Program-made: the position numbers and the translations under genes
Notes under the pieces: generated by a model
What the model was told of the DNA's origin: nothing
Seen by the model: the letters and a program-made list of their open reading frames with translations, nothing else
Databases searched by the model: none
Source: Jeotgalicoccus sp036782755
GTDB lineage: Bacteria; Bacillota; Bacilli; Staphylococcales; Salinicoccaceae
Direction: 5' to 3'
NCBI GenBank assembly: GCA_036782755.1
Contig: DAIPYL010000041.1
Coordinates: forward strand, 1-14,031
Length of the DNA stretch: 14,031 nt
Shown here: positions 1 through 7,334 of the stretch, one piece after another
Numbering within the stretch: position 1 is the stretch's first letter
Layout of the letters: each line of letters begins with the position of its first letter

Positions 1-194
1 ACATCTCCAGGGAAGATAAGATCACTTGAAAGTTTGTTATCAGCTTTTAACTCTGCAACTGATGTGCCGACTTCATTAGCTATTCCCCATAAAGTGTCTC
101 CGCTTGATATCGTGTACTCGTCTGCTGAAACTGCTGTCGCCGCTACACCTGTAATTGCTGTCAATGTTGCTACTGAAACTACTGTCTTTTTCAT
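1..194 (-). CDS. Secreted LysM-domain protein, C-terminal part outside window
   Basis: Translating the minus strand from the ATG at 194 gives a protein that begins MKKTVVSVATLTAITG and is cut by the window edge after 64 complete codons. Residues 1-24 form a Sec signal peptide: a KK start, a hydrophobic core and an AVSA cleavage site. A LysM peptidoglycan-binding module starts at about residue 27, with YTISSGDTLWGIA followed by TSVAELKADN and SDLIFPGD. A strong ribosome binding site (AGGAGG) lies about 11 bases upstream. LysM exoproteins bind cell-wall glycan, and many carry a C-terminal CHAP or other hydrolase domain, which cannot be checked here. In S. aureus a LysM exoprotein of the WalKR regulon lies next to prfB, and the WalR-type site upstream fits that. 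Product class is certain; catalytic activity is unknown. Confidence 0.9.
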   Translation of the reverse strand, partial: MKKTVVSVATLTAITGVAATAVSADEYTISSGDTLWGIANEVGTSVAELKADNKLSSDLIFPGD

Positions 195-305
195 AAAGTG
201 AATTTCCTCCTGCTAGATAATTTAGTTTTATATTATATGTTTTGAATAAGTATGTTTGCTTTATCAGTTTTTTACCGTTCGTATATCTATTACGACACGA
301 TTCAA

Positions 306-314
306 ACTATAGCA
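306..314 (-). promoter_or_regulatory. Candidate extended -10 promoter of LysM gene
   Basis: On the minus strand the sequence TGCTATAGT fits an extended -10 element (TGN plus a TATAAT-like hexamer at 311-306). No recognisable -35 hexamer sits 16-18 bases upstream, as is common for activator-dependent promoters. The WalR-type repeat at 338-354 would be centred about 47 bases upstream of the predicted start site, a usual activator position. A rival -10 (TATAAT, 237-232) lies nearer the gene but has no good -35. Confidence 0.4.
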
Positions 315-337
315 TAAGGAAACAGGAAATAGTGCAT

Positions 338-354
338 TGTAATATACTTGTAAT
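338..354 (+). promoter_or_regulatory. WalR (YycF) binding site, TGTAAT-N5-TGTAAT
   Basis: Two perfect TGTAAT half sites (338-343 and 349-354) are separated by exactly five bases, matching the WalR consensus TGT(A/T)A(A/T/C)-N5-TGT(A/T)A(A/T/C). The site lies 144 bases upstream of the LysM start codon. WalKR is the essential two-component system that controls cell-wall hydrolase genes in low-GC Gram-positives. The orientation is opposite to the gene, which is tolerated at known sites. Binding is inferred from sequence only. Confidence 0.65.
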
Positions 355-554
355 ATAAAAGAAATTTATTAGAAATGTAGGGAACATATCTTTACAATTA
401 TAATATTTTTTAATCCTCTCCTCTCTTATATAAGCCGTCACTATCAATAGTAATTTTATTTACTCATATTTTGTATACTATTATTAATAAATATTATTTC
501 AGTTTTACTTCGAAATATAAATGATTATTTCACAAGCTTTATTATTCTTTATAC

Positions 555-588
555 AAAAAAACACGGACAGAATATACGCCCGTGTTTC
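555..588 (-). terminator. Rho-independent terminator after cccB
   Basis: On the minus strand, an 8-bp perfect stem (587-580 with 566-559) closes a 13-base loop and runs into a T-tract at about 561-555. It lies 15 bases past the cccB stop and should end the secA-prfB-cccB transcript. Confidence 0.8.
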
Positions 589-602
589 ACCTAATATTTA
601 AA

Positions 603-941
603 TCATTTCTGGTTTGACAGCCACTCAACCAGTGCATCCAGATCTTCCGGATCTTCAACCATGCCGCCCGGCATAACATCTGTTCCTTCAACGATTACTG
701 TACGAATCTGGTCCGCATCGAGTCTCGAGCCGACTTCCTGGAGATTTGGTCCTGATGCACCTTCCAGGTCAGCACCGTGACAGCTGAAGCATGATGTTGC
801 ACGGTATACTCTTTCCCCGTCTTCCACCGTTGCCTGGCCGTCACCTGTTACAACAGCTTCTTCAATATTTTCTTCATTTCCGCCGCATGCCCCGAGTAAA
901 AGCACAATACTAAAGCCTGCAGTCAGCAGCATTTTTTTCAT
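603..941 (-). CDS. cccB: Lipoprotein cytochrome c551 (CccB-like)
   Basis: This 112-residue protein is a small membrane-anchored c-type cytochrome that would carry electrons on the outer face of the membrane, probably to a cytochrome c oxidase. Residues 1-19 are a lipoprotein signal ending in the lipobox LLGAC, so Cys19 would be lipid-modified. An acidic linker leads to the haem-binding motif CFSCH (Cys51, Cys54, His55), and a later MPGGM (from Met90) supplies the distal methionine ligand. Length and layout match Bacillus CccB, which I recall also lying next to prfB. It starts 22 bases after the prfB stop with a GGAGG ribosome binding site, so it is co-transcribed with secA-prfB. S. aureus lacks c-type cytochromes, so this gene separates the organism from that species. 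Whether the symbol is cccB or cccA cannot be settled, but the lipoprotein form favours cccB. Confidence 0.9.
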   Translation of the reverse strand: MKKMLLTAGFSIVLLLGACGGNEENIEEAVVTGDGQATVEDGERVYRATSCFSCHGADLEGASGPNLQEVGSRLDADQIRTVIVEGTDVMPGGMVEDPEDLDALVEWLSNQK

Positions 942-963
942 TTATTACAGACCTCCAAATATG

Positions 964-2065
964 TTACATACTCCAGCGCAGATATGCATGGATAAACGGT
1001 GATAAATGACCATCCATCACTTTATCGGTATTTCCCGATTCGTGATTTGTTCTGTGGTCTTTAACCATAGAGTACGGATGAAAGACATAACTTCTGATCT
1101 GACTTCCCCAGCCGATTTCTTTCTGTTCGCCTTTAATATTGTCAATTTCTGCACGCTGTTCTTCGAGCTTCCGCTGATACAGTTTTGCTTTCAGCATCTG
1201 CATCGCCTGTTCGCGGTTTTTAATTTGTGAACGTTCATTCTGACACGTGACAACAACACCTGTCGGCAGGTGTGTAATACGCACGGCGGAGTCCGTCGTG
1301 TTGACGTGCTGTCCGCCCGCACCGCTTGAGCGGTACGTATCGATTTTAATGTCATCATTATTGATTTCAATTTCAATATCCGTATTTTTAAACTGAGGTG
1401 TTACTTCGCATGATGCGAAAGACGTATGACGACGTCCCGACGAGTCAAATGGTGATATTCTCACCAGACGGTGCACACCTTTTTCAGCTTTTAACAAGCC
1501 GTATGCATTCGGTCCTTTAACAGATATAGATACACTTTTAACACCGGCTTCATCGCCGCCCTGATAATCCAGCGTCTCGACTTTGAATCCTTCGGATTCG
1601 CTGTAGCGCTGATACATGCGGAGCAGCATTTCCGCCCAGTCCTGCGACTCCGTACCGCCTGCACCCGAATGCAGCTCAAGTATCGCATCCAGCTGATCGT
1701 GTTCTCCGCTTAACAGCAGGTTCAGTTCATATTCTTCAATGTCTGCTGACGTTTCATTGACGGATTCTTCCAGCAATTCTGCCAGTTCTTCGTCGTATTC
1801 TTCACGCAGCAGTTCATGTGATGTTTCAATATCATCCAGTGAAGCGCGCAGTGTATTAAACCCGTCGACGATTTTTTTCAGATGATTATTTGCAGCAATA
1901 ACTTCCGCTGCTTTGTCGCTGTCATTCCAGAAGTCCGGATCCAGCATCAGTTCTTCATTTTCCTGTATCTGAGTCTCTTTTTCTTCTAAGTCAAAGAGAC
2001 CCCCTAAAGTCATTTAATTTATCTCTGCTGTTTTGTAAAAAGTTTTTTACTTCGCTTAATTCCAT
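964..2065 (-). CDS. prfB: Peptide chain release factor 2, with programmed +1 frameshift
   Basis: RF2 reads UGA and UAA stop codons and triggers release of the finished peptide. Translation starts at the ATG at 2065-2063, behind an AGGGG ribosome binding site at 2077-2073 (7-base spacing). It gives 24 residues (MELSEVKNFLQ...DFRGSL), then meets an in-frame TGA at 1993-1991. A +1 slip at CTT-T (skipping base 1993) continues as DLEEKE... to the stop at 964, for 366 residues in total, as in other bacteria. Key motifs in the full-length numbering are the stop-reading SPF tripeptide (204-206) and the catalytic GGQ (250-252, within SSGAGGQH). It follows secA by 15 bases in the same operon. An alternative ATG at 2013 starts directly in the downstream frame but lacks a proper start context, and that product would lose the N-terminus. 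Confidence 0.97.
1990..2005 (-). promoter_or_regulatory. prfB programmed +1 frameshift site
   Basis: On the minus strand the sequence is AGGGGGTCTCTTTGAC. It has the internal Shine-Dalgarno-like stimulator AGGGGG (2005-2000), then the slippery CTT, the in-frame TGA stop (1993-1991) and a following C. This is the known RF2 autoregulatory cassette: when RF2 is scarce, ribosomes pause at TGA, slip to CTT-T-GAC and make full-length RF2. Confidence 0.97.
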
Positions 2066-2080
2066 ATAATTTCCCCTAAC

Positions 2081-4606
2081 TTATTGTCCGTGACAGTTTT
2101 TATATTTTTTACCCGAGCCGCAAGGACACGGATCGTTTCTGCCGACTTTAACCTGACGTTTAACCGGCTGTTTTTTAGCTTTTTGTTTACCGTCGCCTGT
2201 CTGCATCTGTTTCTTATCAACAACCTGTTCACGTTTCATTTCCTCATCCGTGCGGACAGTTGTTTTCAGTACGAACTTCGCAGTGTCATCTTCAATGCTC
2301 ACAAGCATGTTTTCAAACATTTGAATACCTTCGTTCTGGTATTCGCGGAGCGGATTTATCTGACCGTAGGAACGAAGATGAATACCTGTTCTCAGCTGAT
2401 CCATGCTGTCGATATGCTCAACCCACTTCTGGTCCATCGTGCGGAGCATCATCATACGTTCGAATAAACGCATCTTCTCTGTACCAAGTGTTTCTTCTTT
2501 CTCTGCAAGATGGGCTTTGATTTTGTCCATCAGAAGCGTATAGATTTCTTCAGCCTCCCGGCCTCGGATTTCATCCACGCTGATTTCTTCGTCAGACAGA
2601 TACATATCAGTCAGTGTTTTAACATACTGGTCATAATCGATATCTTCTTCATTATCGAGATCATAAAACTCTACTGTACGCTGTACAGAGCGTTCAATCA
2701 TATCGTTTAACAGTTCCGATACATCGTCGTGGTCGATAATTTCATCGCGCTCACCGTAAATAATCTCACGCTGTTTGCGGAGTACTTCATCGTATTCAAG
2801 CAGTCGTTTACGCGCATCGAAGTTATTACCCTCAACGCGTTTCTGGGAAGATTCCACACCGCGTGAAATCATTTTGCTCGTCAGTTCTTCTTCGCTCATG
2901 CCCATGCGTTCCATCATGCTCTGAATTCTTTCAGAACCGAAACGGCGCATTAAGTCATCTTCAAGCGACAGGTAGAAAGTACTTTCCCCAACGTCACCCT
3001 GACGTCCGGAACGCCCGCGGAGCTGGTCATCAATACGCCGTGATTCGTGACGTTCCGTACCGATAACAGCAAGACCGCCGAGTTCTTTTACACCTTCGCC
3101 GAGCTTAATATCCGTACCGCGTCCGGCCATGTTCGTCGCAATCGTTACCGCGCCTTTTTTACCGGCTTCTTTAATAATTTCCGCTTCACGGCCGTGATTT
3201 TTCGCGTTTAACACGTTATGGCGTATGCCGTGTTTTCTGAGCAGATTTGAGATCAGTTCACTCGTTTCAACCGCAACAGTACCAATCAGAATCGGCTGTC
3301 CTGCACGGTGGCGTTCTATAACATCTTCAACGACCGCACGCAGTTTAATTTCTTCTGCTGCATAAATTTTATCCGTGTTGTCGATTCTCTGAACCGGCTG
3401 GTTGGTCGGAATTTGTGTCACACGCATGTTATATATATTCATGAACTCTTCTTCTTCAGTTTTTGCCGTCCCTGTCATACCCGACAGTTTGTGGAACAGA
3501 CGGAAGAAGTTCTGGAACGTAATTGATGCCATCGTGCGAGATTCATTTTGAATATCCACGCCTTCTTTTGCTTCGATTGCCTGATGCAGACCGTCTGAGA
3601 ATCTGCGCCCTTTCATCGTACGCCCTGTAAACTGGTCGACGATTAAAATGCCTTCATCTTCAACAACGTAGTCCACGTCGCGTTCCATTGAGAAGTTTGC
3701 TTTTAATGCCTGGTTAATATGGTGCAGCAGACTGACGTGTTTAACGTCGTAAAGGTTATCGATCTTAAACCATTTCTCCGCCTTTTCCATACCCGACTCA
3801 TTCAGCTGAATATTTCTCGTTTTAATATCGTAAGTGTAGTCCTCTTCTTCCTTCAGCATTTTAGAGAACTGATGCGCCTGTAAATAATATGTTTCGCGTT
3901 CTTTGGCTTTGCCTGAAATAATTAACGGTGTACGCGCTTCATCAATTAAAATCGAGTCGACCTCATCAATAACCGTAAAGTTTAAGCCGCGGAGCACGCG
4001 GTCCTGTTTATACGTCACCATATTATCTCTTAAATAATCGAACCCAAGTTCGTTATTTGTCGTATACGTAATATCAGCTGCGAATGCTTCGCGTTTTTCT
4101 GTGCTGTTTTTCGCATTCAGGTTTAAACCGACAGTCAATCCAAGGAAGTTATATAATACTTCAAGTTCAGCCATCTGAATTTCAGATAAATACTCGTTGA
4201 CTGTAATAACGTGCACGCCGCGTCCGGTCAGTGCATTTAAATACACCGGCATCGTCGCAGTCAGCGTTTTACCTTCCCCGGTTTTCATCTCTGCGATATC
4301 GCCTTTATGAAGTGCGATACCGCCCATTACCTGAACTTCGAAAGGCTCCATGCCGAGCGTGCGTTTTGCCGCTTCACGGACAATCGCAAATGCTTCCGGA
4401 AGTATATCATCGAGCATCTTCTCTTCTTTCTTTCTGTCGCCTTCTGCAGTTTTTAACTGCTCTTTAAATTCTGCTGTTTTATTTTTAATATCGTCATCAC
4501 TTAATTTTTCTATTTCCGGTGCGAGCTCAAGCACTTTCTGCGCCTGTTTACGCAGCGCTTTTAACTCTCTTTTGTTGCCGTCGAACAATTTATCCAAAAC
4601 ACCCAT
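2081..4606 (-). CDS. secA: Preprotein translocase ATPase SecA
   Basis: SecA is the ATP-driven motor that pushes unfolded preproteins through the SecYEG channel. The 841-residue protein has the usual length. Walker A is MKTGEGKTLT (about 107-116), and the DEAD-like Walker B is IDEVDSILIDEARTP (about 213-227). GMTGTAKTEEEEF and the helicase motif QLRGRSGRQGD are also present. The C-terminus ends in a zinc-binding tail with Cys827, Cys829, Cys838 and His839 (CPCGSG...NCHGQ), which binds SecB or ribosomes in homologues. I chose ATG 4606 because MGVLDKLFDG is the conserved start and a GAGGGAG ribosome binding site lies 7-8 bases upstream; the in-frame ATG six codons earlier lacks one. It is the first gene of the secA-prfB-cccB operon. 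This is the single general SecA type, not an accessory SecA2. Confidence 0.98.
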   Translation of the reverse strand: MGVLDKLFDGNKRELKALRKQAQKVLELAPEIEKLSDDDIKNKTAEFKEQLKTAEGDRKKEEKMLDDILPEAFAIVREAAKRTLGMEPFEVQVMGGIALHKGDIAEMKTGEGKTLTATMPVYLNALTGRGVHVITVNEYLSEIQMAELEVLYNFLGLTVGLNLNAKNSTEKREAFAADITYTTNNELGFDYLRDNMVTYKQDRVLRGLNFTVIDEVDSILIDEARTPLIISGKAKERETYYLQAHQFSKMLKEEEDYTYDIKTRNIQLNESGMEKAEKWFKIDNLYDVKHVSLLHHINQALKANFSMERDVDYVVEDEGILIVDQFTGRTMKGRRFSDGLHQAIEAKEGVDIQNESRTMASITFQNFFRLFHKLSGMTGTAKTEEEEFMNIYNMRVTQIPTNQPVQRIDNTDKIYAAEEIKLRAVVEDVIERHRAGQPILIGTVAVETSELISNLLRKHGIRHNVLNAKNHGREAEIIKEAGKKGAVTIATNMAGRGTDIKLGEGVKELGGLAVIGTERHESRRIDDQLRGRSGRQGDVGESTFYLSLEDDLMRRFGSERIQSMMERMGMSEEELTSKMISRGVESSQKRVEGNNFDARKRLLEYDEVLRKQREIIYGERDEIIDHDDVSELLNDMIERSVQRTVEFYDLDNEEDIDYDQYVKTLTDMYLSDEEISVDEIRGREAEEIYTLLMDKIKAHLAEKEETLGTEKMRLFERMMMLRTMDQKWVEHIDSMDQLRTGIHLRSYGQINPLREYQNEGIQMFENMLVSIEDDTAKFVLKTTVRTDEEMKREQVVDKKQMQTGDGKQKAKKQPVKRQVKVGRNDPCPCGSGKKYKNCHGQ

Positions 4607-4663
4607 GGATTTTCTCTCCCTCATGAAAAATTACCTGTTTATACATCATTACATTTTACCACC

Positions 4664-4669
4664 ATTATA
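4664..4669 (-). promoter_or_regulatory. Candidate -10 of secA operon promoter
   Basis: A perfect TATAAT (4669-4664, minus strand) lies about 60 bases before the secA start, between the hpf terminator and secA. No strong -35 is found 17 bases upstream. A better-looking TTACAT is only 14 bases away. The position makes sense for an operon promoter, but the match is only moderate. Confidence 0.45.
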
Positions 4670-4690
4670 TAGGAAAATAAAATATGTAAC

Positions 4691-4728
4691 ATTAAAAAAC
4701 CCTGAAGGCGGATAAACCGCCGTCAGGG
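4691..4728 (-). terminator. Rho-independent terminator after hpf
   Basis: On the minus strand, CCCTGA and CGGCGG-type arms (4728-4717 with 4711-4700) form an 11-pair stem with one mismatch and a 5-base loop, followed by six T (4699-4694). It lies 19 bases past the hpf stop and separates hpf from the secA operon. Confidence 0.9.
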
Positions 4729-4746
4729 CTTCATGAAATTTCATCA

Positions 4747-5307
4747 TTAATTTGTTTCAATTAAACCGTATTTACCGTCTTTGCGTCGGTAAACAATACT
4801 TGTACCGTCAGTTTCTCTATCATTAAAGACAAAGAAGTCATGGCCGAGCATGTTCATCTGCAGTACCGCCTCTTCAGAATCCATCGGTTTTAATGTGAAC
4901 TCCTTAGAACGGAAAATTGCAATCTCGTCATTGTTTTCATTGTCTTCCTGTGCACCATTTTCAAACGCTGATGCATTGAAGAAATCGGCCTCAGGGTCTT
5001 TCTCTCTGAATTTGCGGTTGATCTTAGTTTTATGCTTGCGGATTTGTCTTTCCAGCTTATCGATTACTAAATCGACTGCAGCATAAAGATCATCGTGTCC
5101 TTCCTCAGCACGCAGCGTTAAATCTTTCATAGGAATCGTAATTTCAACTTTACCCCGTTTATTATTACGTACCTTGATGTTTACATGTGCATGAGTGTTT
5201 GGTACATCGTTGAAGTAACGTTCAAGCTTTGCAATTTTCTCCTCGATATGCTCGCGGATCGCATCTGTTACCTCAATGTTTTCGCCTCTGATTTCAACTC
5301 TAATCAT
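4747..5307 (-). CDS. hpf: Long-form ribosome hibernation promoting factor
   Basis: At 186 residues this is the long HPF of Firmicutes. It dimerises 70S ribosomes into silent 100S particles during slow growth or starvation. The N-terminal HPF/RaiA domain (about 1-100, MIRVEIRGENIEVTDAIREH onward) occupies the decoding channel. An acidic linker (about 110-128) leads to the C-terminal dimerisation domain (about 132-186, FTLKPMDSEEAVLQMNMLGH ... YGLIETN). The start is supported by an AAGGAGGG ribosome binding site with 7-base spacing. It is transcribed separately from secA downstream (terminator 4691-4728). It probably has its own promoter overlapping the comFC stop, with CcpA-type and CodY-type sites just upstream. 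In S. aureus hpf is known to respond to SigB and CodY; I found no SigB-type promoter here. Confidence 0.96.
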   Translation of the reverse strand: MIRVEIRGENIEVTDAIREHIEEKIAKLERYFNDVPNTHAHVNIKVRNNKRGKVEITIPMKDLTLRAEEGHDDLYAAVDLVIDKLERQIRKHKTKINRKFREKDPEADFFNASAFENGAQEDNENNDEIAIFRSKEFTLKPMDSEEAVLQMNMLGHDFFVFNDRETDGTSIVYRRKDGKYGLIETN

Positions 5308-5345
5308 GATGAGCCCTCCTTATAAGTACCTCTGTTTCTAACTTC

Positions 5346-5375
5346 ATTATATCAAATGTGCTGCGCTTTTGAAAA
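5346..5375 (-). promoter_or_regulatory. hpf promoter, extended -10
   Basis: On the minus strand, TGA-TATAAT (the hexamer at 5351-5346, with TGA immediately upstream) is a perfect extended -10. A TTTTCA -35 (5375-5370) lies 18 bases away. The -10 overlaps the comFC stop codon and lies about 40 bases before the hpf start. The -35 is overlapped by the cre at 5370-5383. Confidence 0.65.
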
Positions 5376-6035
5376 CGTTAACACATCAATATTCTGAAAA
5401 TTTAACACTTTTGTCACATCAGCCGCCTGGTGTATCGTAATGCCCGTCGTGTAAATGTCATCGGCTATGAGTAATCTTTTACCCGATAAGTTCATACCTC
5501 TAACATTTTCCAGCAAATAAAATGGATTTGTACTGTTCAGCCGCTCCTGCCTCGTCAGTTCCGATTGTCTTTTTACCTTCTTAGTCCCAAGCAAATCCGT
5601 GTATTTTACACCCAGTGCATCGAGTACCGCAGATGTCTGATTGTATGTTCGTTCTTTCATGCGGGCTTGTGATACCGGAATCGGCGCGACACAATCGTAC
5701 TGCTTAAAATTGAATTCGGTTAAGAGTGCAATCACTTCCGACAAAGCATAGTCGCCGACAAACTTATACCGGTGTAAGAGCAGTTTCATTTCCTCATTGT
5801 AATCCGTCACCGTATACATTTTATTAATGGCAGGATAAAGGTCATTCAGCACCTTGCAGTCCCGGCATATATCCACCGCGGTCATCACGAGCTGATGACA
5901 CCTGCCGCACCGGTCACCGGGATATTTGAACATAAGCGCCTTGCGGCAGAACGAACACAGCGGCACATCTTTTTTAAACAGTGAAATCAGCGTCGGCTCT
6001 TCATTAATTCCATTGTGGCAGTATAAACATCTCAC
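5352..6035 (-). CDS. comFC: Competence protein ComFC, phosphoribosyltransferase-like
   Basis: ComFC takes part in DNA uptake during natural transformation, working with the ComFA helicase. The 227-residue protein opens with four CxxC pairs (Cys3/6, 27/30, 43/46, 57/60), a zinc-finger region. A phosphoribosyltransferase fold follows, with the PRPP-binding signature LLIADDIYTTGIT (about 188-200). The family is also known as ComF/GntX; its exact reaction is unsettled. The start codon overlaps the comFA stop by four bases (ATGA), which points to translational coupling. There is no comFB between comFA and comFC, unlike B. subtilis. The last codons contain the hpf promoter region with its cre and CodY-like sites, so this coding sequence also works as regulatory DNA for the next gene. 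Confidence 0.93.
   Translation of the reverse strand: MRCLYCHNGINEEPTLISLFKKDVPLCSFCRKALMFKYPGDRCGRCHQLVMTAVDICRDCKVLNDLYPAINKMYTVTDYNEEMKLLLHRYKFVGDYALSEVIALLTEFNFKQYDCVAPIPVSQARMKERTYNQTSAVLDALGVKYTDLLGTKKVKRQSELTRQERLNSTNPFYLLENVRGMNLSGKRLLIADDIYTTGITIHQAADVTKVLNFQNIDVLTFSKAQHI
5370..5383 (+). promoter_or_regulatory. Catabolite responsive element (cre, CcpA site)
   Basis: TGAAAACGTTAACA matches every defined position of the Gram-positive cre consensus TGWAANCGNTNWCA. It lies in the last codons of comFC and overlaps the hpf -35 hexamer, a position from which CcpA would block transcription when preferred sugars are plentiful. That places hpf under carbon control. The match is seen; the regulation is inferred. 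Confidence 0.55.
5388..5402 (+). promoter_or_regulatory. CodY-box-like site upstream of hpf
   Basis: AATATTCTGAAAATT differs at one of 15 positions from the CodY consensus AATTTTCWGAAAATT. It is five bases from the cre and centred about 56 bases upstream of the predicted hpf start site, inside comFC. CodY senses GTP and branched-chain amino acids, and CodY control of hpf is reported in S. aureus. Such AT-rich matches can arise by chance. Confidence 0.5.
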
Positions 6036-7276
6036 AAGACCGCCCTCCCCTGATTAAATTGTCGGATCACCTTAAGCGTCTTTGTAATGCTTGAAGTATT
6101 GAATACTGTCATCAGCCATATGTTACCTGTCGGATCCTTCGGTTTTCGTCCGACGCGCCCGCATATCTGAATCAGGCTTGCACTGTCGAACCGGTGCGCG
6201 TCGACGACAATAACGTCCAGATACAAAAACGTAACACCCCGTTCCAGAATGGTTGTTGTCAAAAGAATATCGAGTCCCCCGTCACGCATCAGCTGCACTT
6301 TTTCATAGCGTCCGGTATCCCCGCTGTAGACCGATTCAATTCTCGGATATTTTTCTTTCAGCAGAGCCGAAACCTGCTGCATCATCTTAATATCCGGAAA
6401 GAATACGAGCACTTTTCTGTCCGCTTCAATAATGTTATCGAGCAGTGCGGTAAGTTTCGGCGGAATTTTATTTTTCTTTATATATTTTTCCGGACTATGC
6501 CAGACGACTTTCGGCATCGCCAAATCATAACCGTGATAACGGCGGGCAATCGTGACGATATTATCTTTACCGGCGAGCGTTTTCATTTCCGGCGTCGGTG
6601 TTGCCGTCATCAGAATGATTGAAGCATCATCCGCTGCCGCGCGTTTAATTGTCTCCATTAACAGCGGTTCTTCCGGCAGCGGAAACGCATCGACTTCATC
6701 GATAATAATAACATCATAATGATTAATACAGTTAAACAGCTGGTGTACAGTGCAGACCGTAAACGTATGGGAAAATACCGACTTCACCCCGCTGTACATT
6801 AAATCGATACGCACCCCTTTAAATGCATCCGCCAGGCGTAAATAAACTTCCTTTACCACATCGATACGCGGTGAGACGAATGCCACATTCAAACCGTTAT
6901 TCCGCGCATACTTTATCCCTTCAAATGTTATCTCTGTCTTGCCTGCACCCGTTACCGCATACAGCATCAGATTATGTTTATTTTTAATTGCATCAGCCAG
7001 CCTGCCGCTCGCCTCCTTTTGAATATCATTCAGCTCAAACTCCAGCCGGTAATTAATATTCTCACGCTGCCGTACTGTCGGATAGCCGTACAGCGGATTA
7101 ACCGAGTCCGAACGTCCCAGATTAATACAGAACAGACAGTACGTTACATCCCTCTGATAATATGAAGAATAATAGTTGTAAAACAAGTTCTTATTTTTAT
7201 TGCCGCAGCGGAAACAGTGATTGTCCTTCACTCCCGCTTCAAACATAATATCCGGAGCACCATGTTTTAAGATCAT
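6032..7276 (-). CDS. comFA: Competence helicase ComFA
   Basis: ComFA is a DEAD-box-like ATPase on the cytoplasmic side of the competence machinery, thought to pull incoming single-stranded DNA into the cell. The 414-residue protein carries an N-terminal four-cysteine zinc finger (Cys21, Cys24, Cys47, Cys50). The helicase motifs follow: Walker A TGAGKTE (109-115), DEVD (193-196), MTATPT (223-228) and QICGRVGRKP (370-379). I chose ATG 7276 because TGGAGGAA lies about 6 bases upstream and MILKHG starts the conserved part. An upstream in-frame extension would run back through the terminator hairpin and has no ribosome binding site. No ComK-type AAAA-N5-TTTT box was seen in the short upstream gap. 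How it is transcribed past the terminator at 7291-7322 is unclear. Confidence 0.94.
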   Translation of the reverse strand: MILKHGAPDIMFEAGVKDNHCFRCGNKNKNLFYNYYSSYYQRDVTYCLFCINLGRSDSVNPLYGYPTVRQRENINYRLEFELNDIQKEASGRLADAIKNKHNLMLYAVTGAGKTEITFEGIKYARNNGLNVAFVSPRIDVVKEVYLRLADAFKGVRIDLMYSGVKSVFSHTFTVCTVHQLFNCINHYDVIIIDEVDAFPLPEEPLLMETIKRAAADDASIILMTATPTPEMKTLAGKDNIVTIARRYHGYDLAMPKVVWHSPEKYIKKNKIPPKLTALLDNIIEADRKVLVFFPDIKMMQQVSALLKEKYPRIESVYSGDTGRYEKVQLMRDGGLDILLTTTILERGVTFLYLDVIVVDAHRFDSASLIQICGRVGRKPKDPTGNIWLMTVFNTSSITKTLKVIRQFNQGRAVL

Positions 7277-7290
7277 AATATTCCTCCAAT

Positions 7291-7322
7291 AAAAAAACCG
7301 CAGCCTGAATAAGCTGCGGTTT
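7291..7322 (-). terminator. Rho-independent terminator between degV/fakB1 and comFA
   Basis: On the minus strand, a perfect 10-bp stem (AAACCGCAGC 7322-7313 with GCTGCGGTTT 7304-7295) with an 8-base loop runs into further T residues (7294-7291). It begins 12 bases after the degV stop and ends 14 bases before the comFA start, leaving no room for a promoter in between. Confidence 0.9.
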
Positions 7323-7334
7323 AAAAATATTAAA

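Larger units (their letters stand above)
195..602. other. AT-rich intergenic region between LysM gene and cccB
   Basis: This 408-base gap contains, from left to right, the LysM gene ribosome binding site (about 205-210), a candidate promoter (306-314), a WalR-type direct repeat (338-354) and the cccB terminator (555-588). The stretch 360-550 is very AT-rich, with several TATAAT-like words on both strands but no convincing -35/-10 pair. It has no reading frame with a ribosome binding site at proper spacing, and I see no RNA gene in it. Confidence 0.6.

Noticed and set aside
311..387. Short minus-strand reading frame of 22 codons (start near 387) in the LysM-cccB gap
   Set aside because: The purine-rich stretch that could act as a ribosome binding site is too far upstream (about 24 bases), and the peptide runs through the WalR repeat and the candidate promoter.
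5340..5440. SigB-type promoter for hpf
   Set aside because: No GTTT...GGGWA pair was found upstream of hpf on the minus strand. The TATAAT with TGN fits the main sigma factor.
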